The translations under genes were made by a program, and so were the position numbers. A stretch of DNA of 64,000 nucleotides from Corythucha ciliata. Lineage: Eukaryota > Arthropoda > Insecta > Hemiptera > Tingidae. The stretch spans positions 47,237,189 through 47,301,188 of the forward strand of contig CM075938.1 in assembly GCA_038030265.1 (NCBI GenBank), given 5' to 3'. Below are positions 1-11,966 of the stretch, piece after piece. The notes beneath the pieces were generated by a model. The model was not told the DNA's origin, did not search any database, and saw nothing but the letters and a program-made list of their open reading frames with translations. How positions within the stretch are numbered: position 1 is the first letter of the stretch; every line of letters begins with the position of its first letter.

Positions 1-340
1 TCCATTACACCATCGAGGCACGCGCCATCACGCCTTAAATATGTCTAAGCTCATAAACTGTCGATTCGTGCCCTAAAATGATCATTTTTACCTTGCTCAT
101 GACGTAACAGACGACTCACGCGATTAAAAATGGCTAATCTGACTTGTTGCGTCAGAAAAATTGGCAATCTGGCTATTCGTGCCCTTAAAACACATTAATT
201 GACTAGTCGCGCCCTATAAAATCGATGAACTGATTATTCAGTCTCCCCAATCGAATATAGAATCATCCCTACCTTACCAACAGATTGACTCCCCCCTCTA
301 ATTCACAGATGTAAAATGGATTAACTGCCTATTTGCGCCC
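1..340 (-). repeat. Family C short tandem array, cut by the window edge
   Basis: Degenerate units of about 26-32 bp recur: 'ctattcgtgccc' and 'cgcgccctataaaat' are reverse complements of the unit seen cleanly at 39560-40580 (gcgcgaatggtcagtttgg followed by ccattttt). Copies are strongly diverged. No coding potential is seen. The array continues beyond base 1. Confidence 0.6.
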
Positions 341-699
341 TAGAAAAAAAGGCTACATGGTGGCAGGTGTGTAGCTTTCCTTGGTTGGGGAAAATGACAG
401 ATACAGCCTTGCCATTTTTGAGCATCCGCAAACTAGAAATGGTAAATTCTGGTAATTATAAACTGAATTTACACAAAAACGACCACGGTTTGTAGCCAGG
501 AATGTGGCTTAACAGATAGTTTATGGCCTGAAATTACAAGTTTTAAGGCCGGATACATTATTTCGAGATTTGTCGATTTCCGGAGCCAACATGAGACCAG
601 GTAATCGAACACATCGTGCTCTTATTCCCTCTCATCATTCACACCTGTCGCCTGAGTTAGCCTCGCCAGGGTCAAGTCGAGGTTGGAATATCAATCAAA
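341..699. other. Unassigned A+T-rich sequence
   Basis: No open frame, tandem unit or transposon end was recognised here. It separates the left-edge family C array from a SINE-like sequence. Confidence 0.4.
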
Positions 700-894
700 C
701 CAGTCCAGGGGGGCTACTAGGGCATTGCGTTCCAATGGCCTGATCTGACACCCACGGGCACGGCGGTCACGGGTTCGATTCCCGCGCTGGTCAAGTAAGG
801 CGCCAGGCAAAATTACGAAAGCCTCCTCCTGGGTCTTTCCCCCCTCCCCACCTGTAACACCACATGGTAACGCAATCTCTGAGAAAAAAAAAAA
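700..894 (+). repeat. tRNA-derived SINE candidate
   Basis: Positions 771-787 hold a consensus RNA polymerase III B box (ggttcgattcc) inside a self-complementary T-arm (cgggttcgattcccg). An upstream tRNA-like stretch (ctactagggcattgcg) could supply a weak A box. About 70 bp of unrelated body follow, and the copy ends in an A-rich tail at about 881-894. Head, body and A tail are the layout of a SINE. The tRNA head is too diverged to assign an amino acid. Confidence 0.5.
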
Positions 895-3800
895 GTCCCA
901 AATGTTTTAAATAGGGGTAGTTCGGTCCTTAATACTTCTTTTAAATATTTTGACCATCTTTACAAGTGTAACGCCTTTCAGACAGCAGATACCTCGTTTG
1001 CTGTGTGGAGAGCCTCTTTCGGGACCCTGTGATCCCTCGGGTGATTGAGTTTGTTGCAGAGCTTCTATTTATCCACCGAAAACAAGTAACTAAATAACGA
1101 TATCATCTAATTAAACCGTTATAATTATTAGCCTGTGCCATGAATTGTTTGCTTTTATAACAGGTACAGCTTCTATACATATTTACCATTTCAACGTCAA
1201 GCTTTTTCGCACGATATATTTTGAGGGTTGAAACGATGCATAATATTGTTTGTGTCCAGGAAAGCCTTCCCTCTAATCCCGACCCTGTTAATTTTGTAAT
1301 AACATTTCCCTCAGAAACATGGGATCGTAACATTATTATCCCAGCATTATTTTCCCGCTTTAAAATCGCGTTTCTACTGCAGTTAATTTAAACATTCATG
1401 GAATTCATTGTAATTACCTCCCTCTTCATGGTCATCCTTCTTCTATGAACCGCAACGCATGCATTCCAATGAGAGCAAAGCGTAATTAAAACACCTGGAC
1501 TTTAATTTTAGCCACCCCCCCCTCGGTTCTCCTTTCAGGATTCATGACTATGAACCTGGATCGTAATATAGGGTGTTGAAATGGGTATCACTCATGCCCC
1601 TAACCCTTTTTTCTAGCTTACCCAGCTCGTGACTGTTATTTACTTCAAAGCTTTCCACAGAGGCCACAATAAAATAAACCTTTCCGTATAACTTTTTCTT
1701 CCCCTTTTTACAGTTCACCTGCAAACGTCGTCAAGGAAAAAAAAGGTGAATGGAAGGGAAAAGAGGAAAGAGGCTCAGAGCAACAAATTTCCTTTCTTTA
1801 TTTTCCCATTGGAAACCAAAATGCTTCTATTTTCTTTTCTAGGGAAGAGCGCCTTGCGAAGCGCGAAGAGGGGTTATGGAAAAGTTTTTCCGGGGTTCTT
1901 TAATCGTGGGAAAACCCGTTCAGGAGGAGAGTTCTGGGGGTGTTTTCTCTTATCTCCTTTAAAGAAAAGTTTTTTCTCCCTTCACAAACGGTGAAGAGAG
2001 GGGGTGAAGGAGAAAACAACTCAGTTTACTCTCAAAGCCTATTCAATGATTCGAGAAGAAATTGTACAAAAATATAAAAAAAAAAAGTAAGGGTGAAAGT
2101 TTCTCGATGTCACTAAATGAAACAAACGAAAACAGAATCGCCTATATGGACTGTTTCGTCTGCCGTAAAAGTATAAACAACCAGTTTTTATGACAATAAC
2201 GGTGGAGACACAGCACATCGTGATGTTTATCCTCATACCAAAGAATTCCAATGGAACGATCTTTTGATGGCGAAGTCATTATAAAGCTATCAGTTTCTAC
2301 TCTGGTGTTCCAGTAAGCCTTATCTTTAAAAGTGTACGGCGAGTGACGAGAAATTTCCCTCATTGCCATACCTCTTTCTTTGTATGTGAAAGAAGAAGAA
2401 AAAGCCGATAAAAACGACGTTTTCAGTCAGGATTTTTCCTCTCCCACAATGCACCGACCTCTAAAAGCCTGAACACACAATATTCGCTTTCCCCAGGGAT
2501 AGCAAATTTAACGAATCTCGCGCCTTTTGTCCTTCCATCAACAGTATAGTTGTAAAGGAATAGAATATAACAAAAGTTTTTATTTCCTTCGAATCTGCAG
2601 CGGTAACTTCGAACCTATACGCAAGAGAAAATGGTGCCAGAAGTGGTGCTAAAAAAAATAAAAGGCTCCATTACCTCAACACACTTTTCGTGTAATAGAA
2701 AAAATCTGTTGGTATACTTTTTTCCTATTCTTATTAAACTTTGTATTGAGATGGTGGAAAGGGAACTTTATCATTTGTACAGGTGATGAAAATATTATTA
2801 CAATACATAGCGTTATATTTCAGCGGTAGGTATTAAAATAAATATCCCAAGTCCAGGGCAATGTACACACACAACGTTTCATCTAAGAATACCATCAAGG
2901 GATAAACTGGAAACTCGCCCTCGAGGCCTTCTCAAAATGATGGCACGACTGTGGTGGGTGAGGGTTTGTTTTTCGTGAGAATGAGCATATGAGGGCCAGT
3001 TAAAAGGGGAGTTTTGGACCTCGGGGTTTGTGATATAGGCGGCGAAGAGGCTAAACGAGATAAAATTCGACCGATAAACTCCAATGTACGTGCTGGAAGG
3101 AGAGAAAATGTGAAGCATCCCAGGGTTGGTCAAAGGACCCTTTGTGAAGAGGGGTGAGAGGAAAGAGAGAGACAGAGTCAGTGTGAATAAGTGAGTGTAG
3201 AGAATCGGGGGGGAAGAGAGAGCATCCGGTTCATGAATAATTACGCTATGTGTTATGTTCTTGGCTATACACTTTGACCTTTTGTCGACCACTGGTTGAT
3301 TCTCGCTGAATTTGTTTTTTTTTTTTTTCGTAACAGAGTTTTGTAAGGCACTGTATTAGGAGAACGTAATTACAACTCTAATTTTCTGTCTCACCCGTTA
3401 GCTTTTCTTCCCTCCCTTTTCATTCCACTCACATTCACTGTTCAAAACAGTACATTATAATTACTTCATTTAATAAAACAGGAGGTAGTCCAGCTGCAAA
3501 ATTGTTTCATAGGTTATGACTGTAATTAACTCAGTTAATTCAAATTGGAGTAATTAGGGAACAATTAAACCATGAAATTTTCCCATAGAATTTAAATTTA
3601 TATCCGCTGATAGATGATAACGAGTCAGGGAATAACTATTTTCTCGTGTTTATGATGCCCCTGGACAGGTATGCCTTAAAAATAAAATTATTATCGATTA
3701 CATCGAAATGTCATTTGTGATTACGGTAATTAGAGGTCCACCTTTTTGAAGGTTTATTTCATGATACTATTTCATGGTTTTTTGTAGTTTGTGGTCCTGT

Positions 3801-3949
3801 GGTATCTGCTTAGGACGTTTTCTGTGCTCTAGGCTAGATTACACGTTTTCGCTTAGATTACACGTTAGATTAAACGACATCACCAGACGATTTCTGCGAC
3901 ACGAAGAGCTTACATCGGAGCTAGCTGGACGAAAAAAACCCGAGCGATG
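895..3949. other. Unassigned intergenic or intronic sequence
   Basis: Mostly A+T-rich with homopurine and homopyrimidine runs, such as the T run at 3310-3328. The open frames, the longest at 2879-3292 on the - strand, are low-complexity and have no recognisable domain. No tandem array or transposon terminus was found. Confidence 0.4.
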
Positions 3950-4365
3950 TACGAGGCTTGTCCCAAAAGTAAGGTCTCCATATTTTTAAAAAATCTAAAA
4001 TATTTTTATTACACTTTTTTTACGTGAATTTATTCAGTATACATACAATATTTTTAAACGTAATCGACGTTCACATCGATGCACTTTTTGAGTCGATCTG
4101 GCAGCTTTTTTAACCCTGTGTCGTAGAAGTTTCCGTCCACCTCTTTCTCCAAGTATTCCATTACCGCAGTCTTCACTTCTTCGTCTGTCTCCATCCTTTT
4201 TCCACCCAAATGTATTTCAAGGTTAGTAAACAAGTGGTAGTAGGATGTAGCGAGGTATGGGCTGTAAGGTGGCTGGGGGAGAATGTCCCAGACGAACTGA
4301 TCCAAAAGGGCGTGGGGTCGAGCATTGTCGTGCTGGAGAAGGCACACTCTCTTGCTCGGCATTTT
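3950..4365 (-). pseudogene. mariner transposase C-terminal remnant with one element end
   Basis: Read on the - strand, 4054-4362 encodes about 100 residues matching the C-terminal third of mariner transposases. Visible are the second-Asp motif HDNARPH, the proline-rich stretch before YSP, the HLF segment, and the KKLPDRLKKCID tail. The third catalytic Asp of the D,D34D triad, normally in a SPDLAPSDYHLF-like motif, is lost: this copy reads SPYLATSYYHLF with two Asp-to-Tyr changes, so it cannot be active. The element end is at 3950: a TA dinucleotide followed by cgaggcttgtcccaaaagt, typical of mariner termini. The coding part upstream of HDN is absent, cut at the poly-T tract at 4361-4382. Known for the family: cut-and-paste transposition into TA sites. 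Confidence 0.8.
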
Positions 4366-4500
4366 TTTTTTTTTTTTTTTTTCAATTTTCTTGAAGTGTT
4401 AAGGCAGCTTTTTGTGAGAACTCAAGAAAATTGAAAAAAGCCATAAAAAACAAAAGACCTTGGATGTTGAGCAAGGGAGTGTGCCTTCTCCACTAGTGAT
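4327..4500. repeat. Inverted duplication at the broken mariner edge
   Basis: The mariner-derived segment around 4337-4365 (gctggagaaggcacactctc) recurs as its reverse complement at 4465-4493 (gggagtgtgccttctcc). The adjoining caattttcttga at 4382-4394 pairs with tcaagaaaattg at 4422-4433. Arms are about 70 bp around a short centre, so the single strand would fold into a long hairpin. Confidence 0.7.
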
Positions 4501-4630
4501 GCACGAGACCAAGACTGAGACCATCATTTCTGGAGCGAGACCGTGACCAAGTTTTCTGGTGTCGAGCCGAGACCGACACGAGACCACCATTTTCGAGACG
4601 AGACCGAGACTGGTCTCAGAATTAAAAGAA
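4495..4630. repeat. GAGACC-rich repeat beginning TAGTGATGC
   Basis: Starts with tagtgatgcacgagaccaag and continues with many diverged copies of cgagaccgagac. A related repeat at 41057-41168 ends in gcatcacta, the reverse complement of this start, so the pair look like members of one element family with a TAGTGATGC terminus. That terminus fits the hAT pattern (C/T)A(A/G)NG, but no target duplication was found. Confidence 0.45.
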
Positions 4631-5702
4631 TGAAAAATTGATGGCTCATTTATGAATACAGAACATTTTAACAATGAAATGACCTTGTTTCTTGCCGAGA
4701 CGGCTATTGTGTTATGGGCCTCCGGGCTGTGGTGGATCCAAGGAGTGGACATATCACCCCCCCGACAACGAACAAAATGGATAAAATAATGGAAAAAAAA
4801 AATACTTTTTGTAAAATTATCATAGGAAACACGCACATTTCTTCTTCTTTCACGAATTATACATGACGGTTTTCGCACGATCAGGGAGAGAAGTGATACT
4901 TCCCCTTCCAGGTACCTCAACAGGGAAGTTGATTTTTACTTGAAAAGATGAACTAGGTGAAAAAAGTATTTTTTTCTCACTCACTAGGGAAGGAAAGTAA
5001 GGCAGAATGCCAATAATTTCACATTTTCCCTCGCAAGCGAAAGAAACAGGAAGGATTTCACTCACTAGTGAAAGAAAGTGAAAAAAAAATTCTGTATTCA
5101 ATTATTAGCGTACCTTGCCTCCGAACACTTGCAGGAAAGACAATGTCGATTTTAAGTTTTAATGTCATTAAAACCTGTTGGTCGTGTGAAAAATAATATC
5201 CACAACTCGTGAGGAAGAAGCTTTCACTCTGCTAGTTGTTTTTAGCTCATTCGGCCCCGACTCGTGAGCCAAACACAACTCGCAGGTAAAACTCCACTTC
5301 CCTCACTTTTAGTGAAATAAACAATTATTTCAATTGTCACGCGAAAAATATCGTGCATAACTCAATTCACTTGCTCGTACTCATTTAGCCGACTCGGCTT
5401 TGCCTCGCCAGCCAAACAAAGTACTCGCAAGTAAAATGGCACTTACGGGTCTCTATAGAGGGTGTAAATTGGAAAATGGGGCATAATTGAAATGGGTGAT
5501 TCTACATCACATGTGGGTCAAAAATGACTATGTGGACCATGGTCCGAATATTGACGGGACCATTGATCCTGGAGAAATTTCAAGGACACCGTTGGAAAGA
5601 GCACAAAATTTCCTTTAAGATGATCGTAAACTTCGGGTAGTTATTGCGAAATAGTAGTCGGTTTATTCAGTCCTTAGGCTGTGTGTAACAAATGCAATGT
5701 GT
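4631..5702. other. Unassigned sequence with a degenerate duplication near 5195-5440
   Basis: Contains two diverged copies of a segment with gactcg..gccaaac..actcgcaggtaaaa at about 5265-5292 and gactcggctttg..ccagccaaac..actcgcaagtaaaa at about 5393-5438, roughly 130 bp apart. Around 4965-5090 are repeated tcactcactag/gtgaaagaaag motifs. No gene was recognised. Confidence 0.4.
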
Positions 5703-5942
5703 TGTTAGATGGATAAAATGAATAAATCTGTAGCCGGTATTTTAATTAATAAATTAATTAGACTGATATTATCCGGACGACGATGGAAGAGCATAGCCCA
5801 ACACGATTCGAGTTTCGAGAAAAAATGGCTCCATCGTGTTGGGCTATGCCCTTCCATCGTCGTCCGGATAATATCAGTCTAATTAATTTATTAATTAAAA
5901 TACCGGCGACAGATTTATTCATTATATCCATCTAACAACATC
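5703..5942. repeat. Foldback repeat with about 105-bp arms
   Basis: Arm 5703-5807 (ttgttagatgg ... atagcccaacacgat) is matched in reverse complement by 5833-5942 (atcgtgttgggctat ... ccatctaaca). The loop is about 25 bp and reads tcgagtttcgagaaaaaatg plus gctcc. The match is near perfect, so the duplication is recent. The arm sequence is the body of the SINE copy at 6062-6218. Confidence 0.85.
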
Positions 5943-6061
5943 TAGATAAGATAAAATTCGGCGTGGTTTACCGATCAGGAGAAGCGCCTAGAGTTTCGAG
6001 AAACAATGGACCTGGGTGGGGTTCGGCTTAGCTTATCCCTCGGAGTACGACTTCCATAGGC

Positions 6062-6218
6062 GTCTCCGTGGTGCAAATGGCAGCGTGCTGGCCTGGTAAT
6101 CTAGAAGTTGCGGGTTCAAATCCCACCGGGGAGCCATTTTTTTATCGAAACTCGAATCGTGTTGGGCTATGCCCTTCCATCGTCGTCCGGATAATATCAG
6201 TCTAATTAATTTATTAAA
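6062..6218 (+). repeat. SINE with tRNA-Thr(GGT)-like head
   Basis: 6062-6134 folds as a tRNA. The 5' gtctccg pairs with 3' cggggag with one mismatch, the anticodon loop ctggtaa gives anticodon GGT at 6095-6097 after U33, and the T arm is gcgggttcaaatcccac with a consensus B box. This points to tRNA-Thr origin. From 6135 a T run and a body follow (tcgaaactcgaatcgtgttg onward) that matches the adjacent foldback arm to about 6218. A functional tRNA gene is less likely because the acceptor is imperfect and a repeated body is attached. Confidence 0.65.
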
Positions 6219-6289
6219 TGCAATGTGGGTGGAGGGGTGGAGTCCATCAGTTGGTCTGATGGGGACGGCCTATATTCGGTGCACGAAAG

Positions 6290-6730
6290 CCTATGGGCCT
6301 GTGGTCAGTTTATCGCGCGAGTAGCCATATTTGGTAATTTTTTGGTGCAGATAGCCGTTTCGAAAGCGTTAATTACAATTATCACCATCTGTAGTGCCTG
6401 AATAGGGCTCAAATGGTCAGATTGCCTTTGTAAAGGCGAAAATAGCTGGTTTTGCATGAATTCTGACATGTTTAAGACGTCAAGGCTCATTGTCAGTTAG
6501 GAAATTGTTGATGCGCGAATGGTCGATTTGATCATTTTCAGAACAGGGGCCATATCTGTTAAGGGCTATTCAAACTGCGAATCGTCAGTTTAAGCATTTA
6601 CAGGCCGCGTAGAGTCATCTAAGTCAAGTTCAGGGAGTGAATAGCCAGTTGACCGTATTATACCGGCGCAAACATTCATGTCATTGGCGCATTTCAGGCA
6701 TTGGCAGCCATTTCAGTGGCGTGAATAGTC
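6290..6730 (+). repeat. Family C short tandem array
   Basis: Diverged units with gcgcgaatggtcgatttgatc, gcgaatcgtcagtttaagc and gtgaatagccagttgacc follow each other at irregular spacing of about 28-40 bp. Same family as 39560-40580 and in the same orientation. Confidence 0.6.
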
Positions 6731-6944
6731 AGTGTGATACTTTCCGAGGTTCTATGAGGCGGTGAAGAGGGGTTGAAGGAGCTAAACGCACGAAATTTAC
6801 TTGTTGAGAGAGTGTGAAACCTGAGAAACTGGTTTTTAGCAATGACAAACTCCGCGAAACAACTTTTATAAAGAGTCGCAGGGTATGTAGTCATTACTAA
6901 AAGTTTAAAAAAAAAAATCACTAAACTCATCCGTGCCTAAAATG

Positions 6945-7860
6945 GAGAAAAACGCTAATTCACAGCCCAAACCACGAAAACGCTTATTCGAGGTTTCTGG
7001 AGGACACTGTTCGACTGTAAGTGAGAAAAGCGCTATCTCCTGGCCGGAAAAGGAAAAACCCGCAATAATTCGTTGCTAAAACTCACGCCAATTCGCGGCT
7101 AAATTTATCAAAAAGCGCACATCACTTGCAGCTAAAATTGAGAAAATCGCTAATTCATGACTAACATAAAAATGAAGAAGCAAATTTGAGTCTAAAATAA
7201 AGAAAAAGTGCTAATTCACGACTAAAATTTAGAAATCAGGCTTTAGCCAATATTGAGAAAAAACATTATTTCCTGTCTAAAATTTTTAAAAAATGTCTTC
7301 GGTGATCCTCAAGAGCAAAATTCAGCAAAAATCGTTAATTCAATTTGTATGGAGGCTCTTTTACTCCTAAAATTAAACAAACTAAAGTACTGTTCTTAGT
7401 GTATGAGCCTGCGGCTACAATTAAGGAAAATCGCTAATTCACTGCAGCTTAGCTCGACGAAAACGCTGATTCGCTACAGAATTGAGAAAATGTCAATCCG
7501 TGTGGTTTCTGGGGGCAACTTCAATTCTATTGAGAAGAAAAGGCGCAAATTCATGGCTAGAAGTGGGAAAATGCGTTAATTGACGGCTAAAACGCTAATC
7601 CGTGGTTAAAATTTTGATGAAGCGCTACCTAGTTCAAGGTTAATTAAAAAAAAAAAAAAAAATTTGGAGGCAAAAATACAGACACACGCACTGTTTTCAC
7701 TGTAAAACACTGTTTTCGTCGATTAGAATTGAGGAAAGGCGCACATTCGCAGCTAAAAAAAACATACTTAACGCTAATTCCTTGCTAGAATTTAAAATTG
7801 AAAAATGCGCTAATCCATTCATTCATGAATCCCGCACAGCTATCGTAAATTAAAACTGTT
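6945..7860 (-). repeat. Family A short tandem array, reverse orientation
   Basis: Units such as cgctaattcacggctaaaat followed by tgagaaaaa repeat about every 28-32 bp with many substitutions. They are the reverse complement of the unit in the 23-25 kb and 28-30 kb arrays. A poly-A tract lies at 7647-7661. No complete transposon termini were found around this copy. Confidence 0.75.
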
Positions 7861-10800
7861 TCTGATGTTAAATGAAGCTTCGTGTTATTCTAATCATAGG
7901 GATGAGAATTTGGGATTTAAACTATTTTATACTTGAAGGAACGGATTCACTCTAAAGGGGAGTGAAGTTGATACTCTATCACGTGGGCTGGTGCGAGGGT
8001 TAAAAATTTACTCGGGTGAGTTGCAAGGGTATACAGGGTGAAGGTGAATCACCTTCTCTTAAATTCAATCACTCTTCTTTCAGTCAATTTATGGGACGAT
8101 TGTATACCTAGAGGCAGAGAGCACGGTTCGTTCTACACGGAACACACATTATTACCTTCTTTCTTTTCTCCTTTTCACGAGTTCTGGCTAAATCTCAACC
8201 CAAACTGAGTGTCAGGGCAGTAAAAAGGGTGACAGCGGGTGCTGTTTCTCAATGTTTTCTCTGAAAACAAGTTCAGAGTGAGGGTAGGGGGGGGGGTGAA
8301 TGACATCAAACAAAATTTTCGAGGATGTTCCAAAAGGGAACAAATTTCCGTTTTACCTCCGCTCCGTCATTTCTGAATGTAGGCATCTGTCTTAAAGCCT
8401 CTCACTTTAGATACGCTTCTGCGCTCGCTATCCCAAGGCTCCTTTTCCATTCCAACATATTTCAGCCCAGGATAAACATCATACTGAATTTTCCCCGTCT
8501 TAACGCACCTTTCGGCAGCAACCGTTTATACGTCTTGCAAGACAAAGGTTTTACTCATGTTTACATAAAGAAGATTGGCGTACCTGCCGAGACTCAACGT
8601 GTAAGACTCCATTGGCATCAGGAAACTTTCTCGGTTCTCATCAAGTTTCAAAACGTATAGTATTATGAAAGGGGACGAGGCTGTGCTTGCGCGTGACACT
8701 TTAATTAGAACGTCTCTCTCTTTTTACCCTTTCACTCTCTGTCTTTTTCTTTCAATGCTTCCACCTTTTTTCTGCGGTGCTTAGTACGAGAAGGTGAAAG
8801 GTGTTGAGAAAAGGGCTGGGAAATAGGTGATTTTGAACTTTCTTTGAAAGTGCAACATTCACGGGGAGTTAGGCTCCTCTTCGTTGAGAGAAAGCCTTAA
8901 AATTCTTCGAGCGTCGCGAAGTGAAGTCTAATTTTAAGTTTTTGAACCTTTTTTTTTATTCCTTTTAACTTTTACGGTACTTTGGGAAAATACTGAATTC
9001 GCTGTAAGGAAGACTGTCTAGCTGGTTCACTAAGGTTGAACAATGCGAAAGAGGGGAGGTGGCCAAAGGAGAAAAACAAAAAAGGAAGACATGGTTTGGA
9101 AAGAGAAGGGAACACGGGAAAGCTCTTCAGCTTTGCTACAAACTGTTGTTGCTTTAGTCAAATCAAGTTCACCCCTCCCCAGTATACCACTTCACCATAC
9201 TTTTTAACGTTTCGTTTAGTTTTTTTTTTTTGTTTTTTTCTCAAATAAATTGAATCGACCGCTTTTCAATGTTGTCAGGCCTTGAAGGACGTAATCTAAC
9301 AAATCACCTTTACCTCGAAAAAAGTGTATTTTTATGCACCCATTGAGGCATGAGAAGTGAATTCCTCACGTTACACAATAGTCTCGAGAAGTTGGCGGAA
9401 AATTTGTCGAATCCCTGAGAAGGACATTCCTGTCAGTAACGGCACAAAAAAAAAACCACTTATACCTCCAGCTCTTCCTACTACAACAAATCCTACTCGG
9501 TTAGGTAGGCATTACACTTCCTGGGATGAAAAGAAACCCTCTTGAGACCAAAAACCCTTCCATTCCCCTCTTGTCTCATCTTCAAATCCGGGAAAATTAT
9601 ACCAAATACTGAGGTTTTTCCGAGTAAAAAAGTTCTCTAAAAACCTTCCCTCCGCAGTCCCCTGCCACGCAATTCCATGAAATACAGTAATTGTGCGTTG
9701 AAGGCCCTTTTTATATACTTTATGTGCGTGGTAGTACGGTCTAGGACGAGGTAGGGGGGGGGGGGGATAAAAGAGGGTCTCCAAGAGGACGAAAGTCGAG
9801 TGTATGTGTGAAAAAGAAAGAGGGAATGATGAGGAAGGGTTGAACAAATCGCAATTTAGCACCCTCTCTCAAAACCACATCCACCCTCTCTACTTTCACT
9901 TTTTTTTTTCTGACAGACTTTCTTTTGGAAGGTATTAACATATGCTTCCGGCTGAATTTCCACAAGCCTCTTTTCTCCCATTCCGTGCCATCTCACAACC
10001 AGCGTGCTATAAACTCAAAACCACTGCTCAACTTTTATTTTTGAGGGTAGGGGATAATGGTGGGTGAATAAAAATGTTGAAACATGAAGATGAGAAGAGG
10101 GGAAACCAGTTTTGCCGTTGTATGTCACCATAAAAGTTCACCTCTATATACGTTATGTGACAAGTTTAAGTTGTCTGTGCCTTCCTCTCGTATTTATTTG
10201 TACCCCCACAGAGCACAATTAGACATCACACAAAGTGGGCCGTGGATTCGTGGAGCATATTTTTGAATTTAGGAAAGAGCGGTATTCCATACAAATTTGT
10301 TGATACTTCACAGAAAGAAAGGGTAAAAGTCGTAAAACGTACATTATTTAATAAATTTTTCATGGAGATCACAGTTTCCAACGATCGAGCATGTTAGTTA
10401 TCTATAATACTTATTATAAGCATCGTGTCACACTGGCCGATTCGACCAGAATAAGCCAACGCAGACGTAGTGCCGTAAAGAAAAATAGTGGGGAGGCCGA
10501 CCGAGAGACAACGCTTCATCAGATTGGCGCTGAAGAGACAAATAATCCGAAAAATGAATCGTTCCTAACTCCTCAGTTCGTATATTATGCTTACCGTTCA
10601 TAAATAGGATCATTTGGGGGAAGATTCAAGGAAAACGGAATATTGTGACAAAGGAATCCATGTTTCCTTTCAGGAAGGTTTCCTCTTCTTGTTTTGTTTG
10701 CTCATTAGTCGTGAGATTTTGGATTCATTGTTAATTGCTGGTGATAAATCGGATTGAAAGGTAAAATAATGCCTTATTGAAAGAGCATAACATTCTCGCA

Positions 10801-10985
10801 AAGTTTCCGGATAATTCAATCATTGCTTGATCAAGACGGTTTTATTATTCGCAACTGCGCGTTTTATCACTTCTCTTTCTTACAATACAGAACACGGCAT
10901 ACTTATTGCTACAAATTACTGAAATCATGGTGACTTTTAGCTCAAACACTCATGGCCACAAAATATGGCCAATGACTTTCTGCTG
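7861..10985. other. Unassigned sequence
   Basis: Low-complexity A+T-rich sequence with a C/G homopolymer at 9756-9768 and purine-rich stretches. The open frames (for example 8325-8660 on + and 9512-9862 on -) show no domain, repeat or splice support. Nothing further is recognised. Confidence 0.4.
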
Positions 10986-10989
10986 GATG

Positions 10990-11329
10990 TTACTTAGTGC
11001 TGTGAATCAATTTTCTGTATGGGTGCAGTAGATTTTCCATAATGCACCAGCCAAACCAGCCAAAGTCCAGAGAGTGATATCGGAAGCCCTGAAGCAAGAG
11101 CTTCTTCAGAAGTTTAAAAAACTCAGGGAAGTCCTCGCCCCCGTGCGTCTTCAAAATAATTAGGAAGAGACCCCCTTGCAATTTGAGCACAAGTTGTACT
11201 TCGGAATCACACTCATCTTCAAACAAATCCATCAAGAATTGTTGACGGCAAGAACGGTGAACTCGCGATCATCTTTGATGAAAACTCGACTTTTCCTTCG
11301 AAAACGTTTCACGGAAAATTGGTGTAAAT
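10990..11329. pseudogene. Frame-broken coding relic next to a transposon insertion
   Basis: The segment has unusual protein-like content on both strands and I do not recognise the family. On + , 11045-11160 reads a Lys/Leu-rich helix-like peptide (PAKVQRVISEALKQELLQKF), and in another frame 11240-11329 reads IVDGKNGELAIIFDENSTF and then a stop. On -, 10990-11235 is open for 81 codons (FLMDLFEDECDSEVQLVLK near its start) and continues in a shifted frame through VFIKDDREFTVLAVNN. Either way one frameshift is needed. It ends exactly at the 8-bp target duplication of the hAT-like element starting at 11330, so the insertion landed beside or in it. Strand and function are undecided. Confidence 0.3.
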
Positions 11330-11439
11330 TAGTGACGGATCTAAGATTTTATCTTGGGAGGGGTTCTACCATAAATCTGATTTACTCTTTCTTTTTTTCT
11401 GAGTTTCAGCCACAAACTTGTCTGTATAGGAATAATCTC

Positions 11440-11966
11440 AATTTTAGCCATGAAATAGCAATTTTCCCCGATTTTTGCCGCAATCTAAGCGCTTTTTCTC
11501 AATTTTAGTCGCGAACTATTTCTAAATTTTAGCCGCGAATTACCGCATTTCCTCAATTTCAGCCGTAAATTAGCGAATTTTTTCTCATTGATCCGATGTT
11601 CATCGTTTTTCTCCGGTTCAGGTGTGAAGCGCTTCTTGTCCACTTTAGCCACTTATTTCCTTAATTTTAGCAGCGAATGAGCTATTTATTTACCTACATT
11701 TTAGACAGGATTTAGTGGTTTGTCTCAGTTGTAGCCATGGGTTACCGTTTTTTCATATTTGAACGTATTTCTTCACTTCTTAGTCATGCGGATTATCGGT
11801 TTATTTCCATTTTAGCCGCGAGTTTCCGCGCACTTCCTGTATTTTAGTCACGAAATAGCGGATTTCCTCCAATTGGTCGTCGAATTATTTCTGCATTTTA
11901 GCCGTGAATTATCCCTTAATTTCAGCCGTGAATTATTCCTTAATTTCAACCATGAATTATTCCTTA
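11440..11966 (+). repeat. Family A tandem array (left part)
   Basis: Units such as tttagccgcgaattaccgc and tttagccgtgaattatccc alternate with tttctcaatt, period about 28-32 bp. The array is interrupted at 11966 by the CACTA-like insertion and resumes at 14278. Confidence 0.85.

Noticed and set aside
2879..3292. 137-codon open frame on the - strand
   Set aside because: Low-complexity Ser/Leu/Pro-rich translation of purine-rich DNA; no domain, signal peptide or splice context.
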